A stretch of DNA of 61,395 bases from NCBI GenBank assembly GCA_902782305.1, contig CACZMV010000012.1, positions 1 to 61,395 on the forward strand, read 5' to 3'. Shown here piece after piece: positions 61,318 to 61,395 of the stretch. The notes under the pieces were generated by a model that was given only the letters and a program-made list of their open reading frames with translations, did not search any database and had not been told where the DNA came from. The translations under genes were made by a program, and so were the position numbers. Every line of letters begins with the position of its first letter. Positions within the stretch are counted from its first letter, which is position 1. Source of the stretch: an uncultured Prevotellaceae bacterium (lineage in GTDB: Bacteria; Bacteroidota; Bacteroidia; Bacteroidales; Bacteroidaceae).

Positions 61318-61395
61318 GATTGTACAAATAAAGTGGAACTGATGGCAGTCAGGATGGTGACTACGATTTGAATGATCTGTTTAATGGTTTCTTTC
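61314..61395 (-). CDS. Smalltalk-like small membrane peptide, 5' end beyond window
   Basis: Reading from the window edge in frame: KETIKQIIQIVVTILT, then AISSTLFVQSC, a hydrophobic helix ending in Ser-Cys as in smalltalk peptides of Bacteroidales. The start codon lies outside. The frame does not stop after the Cys but runs on inside the amidase gene to about 61081, so the true C-terminus is uncertain. I mark only the helix part. The amidase ATG (61317) lies in the last shown codons. Confidence 0.5.

Noticed and set aside
1-61395. CRISPR array, tRNA or rRNA genes
   Set aside because: No regularly spaced repeats and no tRNA- or rRNA-like sequences were seen on either strand by reading.

Overview
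The window looks like a chromosome segment of a Bacteroidota species, most likely Bacteroidales/Prevotellaceae. Its promoters match the TTTG-N19-23-TAnnTTTG pattern of that phylum, and Shine-Dalgarno sequences are missing in front of starts. It also carries a SusA-like periplasmic GH13 enzyme, a six-gene Na+-NQR operon, lipoprotein signal peptides, and an amidase preceded by a 'smalltalk'-like peptide. Taxonomy is inferred from gene content only. I saw no rRNA, tRNA, CRISPR array, insertion sequence or integrase.

Layout. 1-23 kb is mostly core: a cut amidohydrolase, a large exported lipoprotein, queC, a patatin/beta-barrel protein with radA, a GH13 glycosidase, greA, rpsA with a long folded leader, tamB, then nqrABCDEF-deoD ending at a clear terminator. 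23-41 kb holds recJ-recQ, a six-gene sugar-acid operon (RraA-like, SDR, MFS, enolase-superfamily dehydratase, UxaA-like, secreted YhcH), a secreted C1B peptidase, pepP, trmD, a patatin and carB. 40.3-47.4 kb contains ftsZ, away from other division genes, among small uncharacterised genes, including two paralogous pairs and a Pif1-type helicase. 47.5-50.5 kb holds a Glu-rich repeat protein, a DUF3825 protein and a WYL regulator.

49.4-57.2 kb is the most unusual part: a tightly packed, visibly AT-rich operon. It encodes a 1692-residue protein (OST-HTH-like, cold-shock-like, helical, Ig-like and ATPase regions), a STAND-like ATPase ending in a HEPN-type RX4H motif, and a WYL protein. The architecture suggests an RNA-directed, abortive-infection-like system that I do not recognise as a named one. 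Immediately upstream and divergent is a ~300-nt transcription unit with two tiny ORFs, a perfect terminator and further inverted repeats. It is followed by an unknown 161-residue gene, a DUF3800 gene, an orphan MNT nucleotidyltransferase, an SGNH hydrolase and an amidase cassette.

Other signals: an identical 21-bp dyad sits exactly 18 nt upstream of the -33 box at three promoters (47.2, 47.9, 49.3 kb), and two of these promoters share a duplicated leader and N-terminus. Tandem heptanucleotide arrays abut the starts of four genes and recur inside recQ. A two-copy ~57-bp intergenic repeat and a REP-like palindrome inside radA complete the repeat picture. All functional statements come from reading the sequence; no database search was run.
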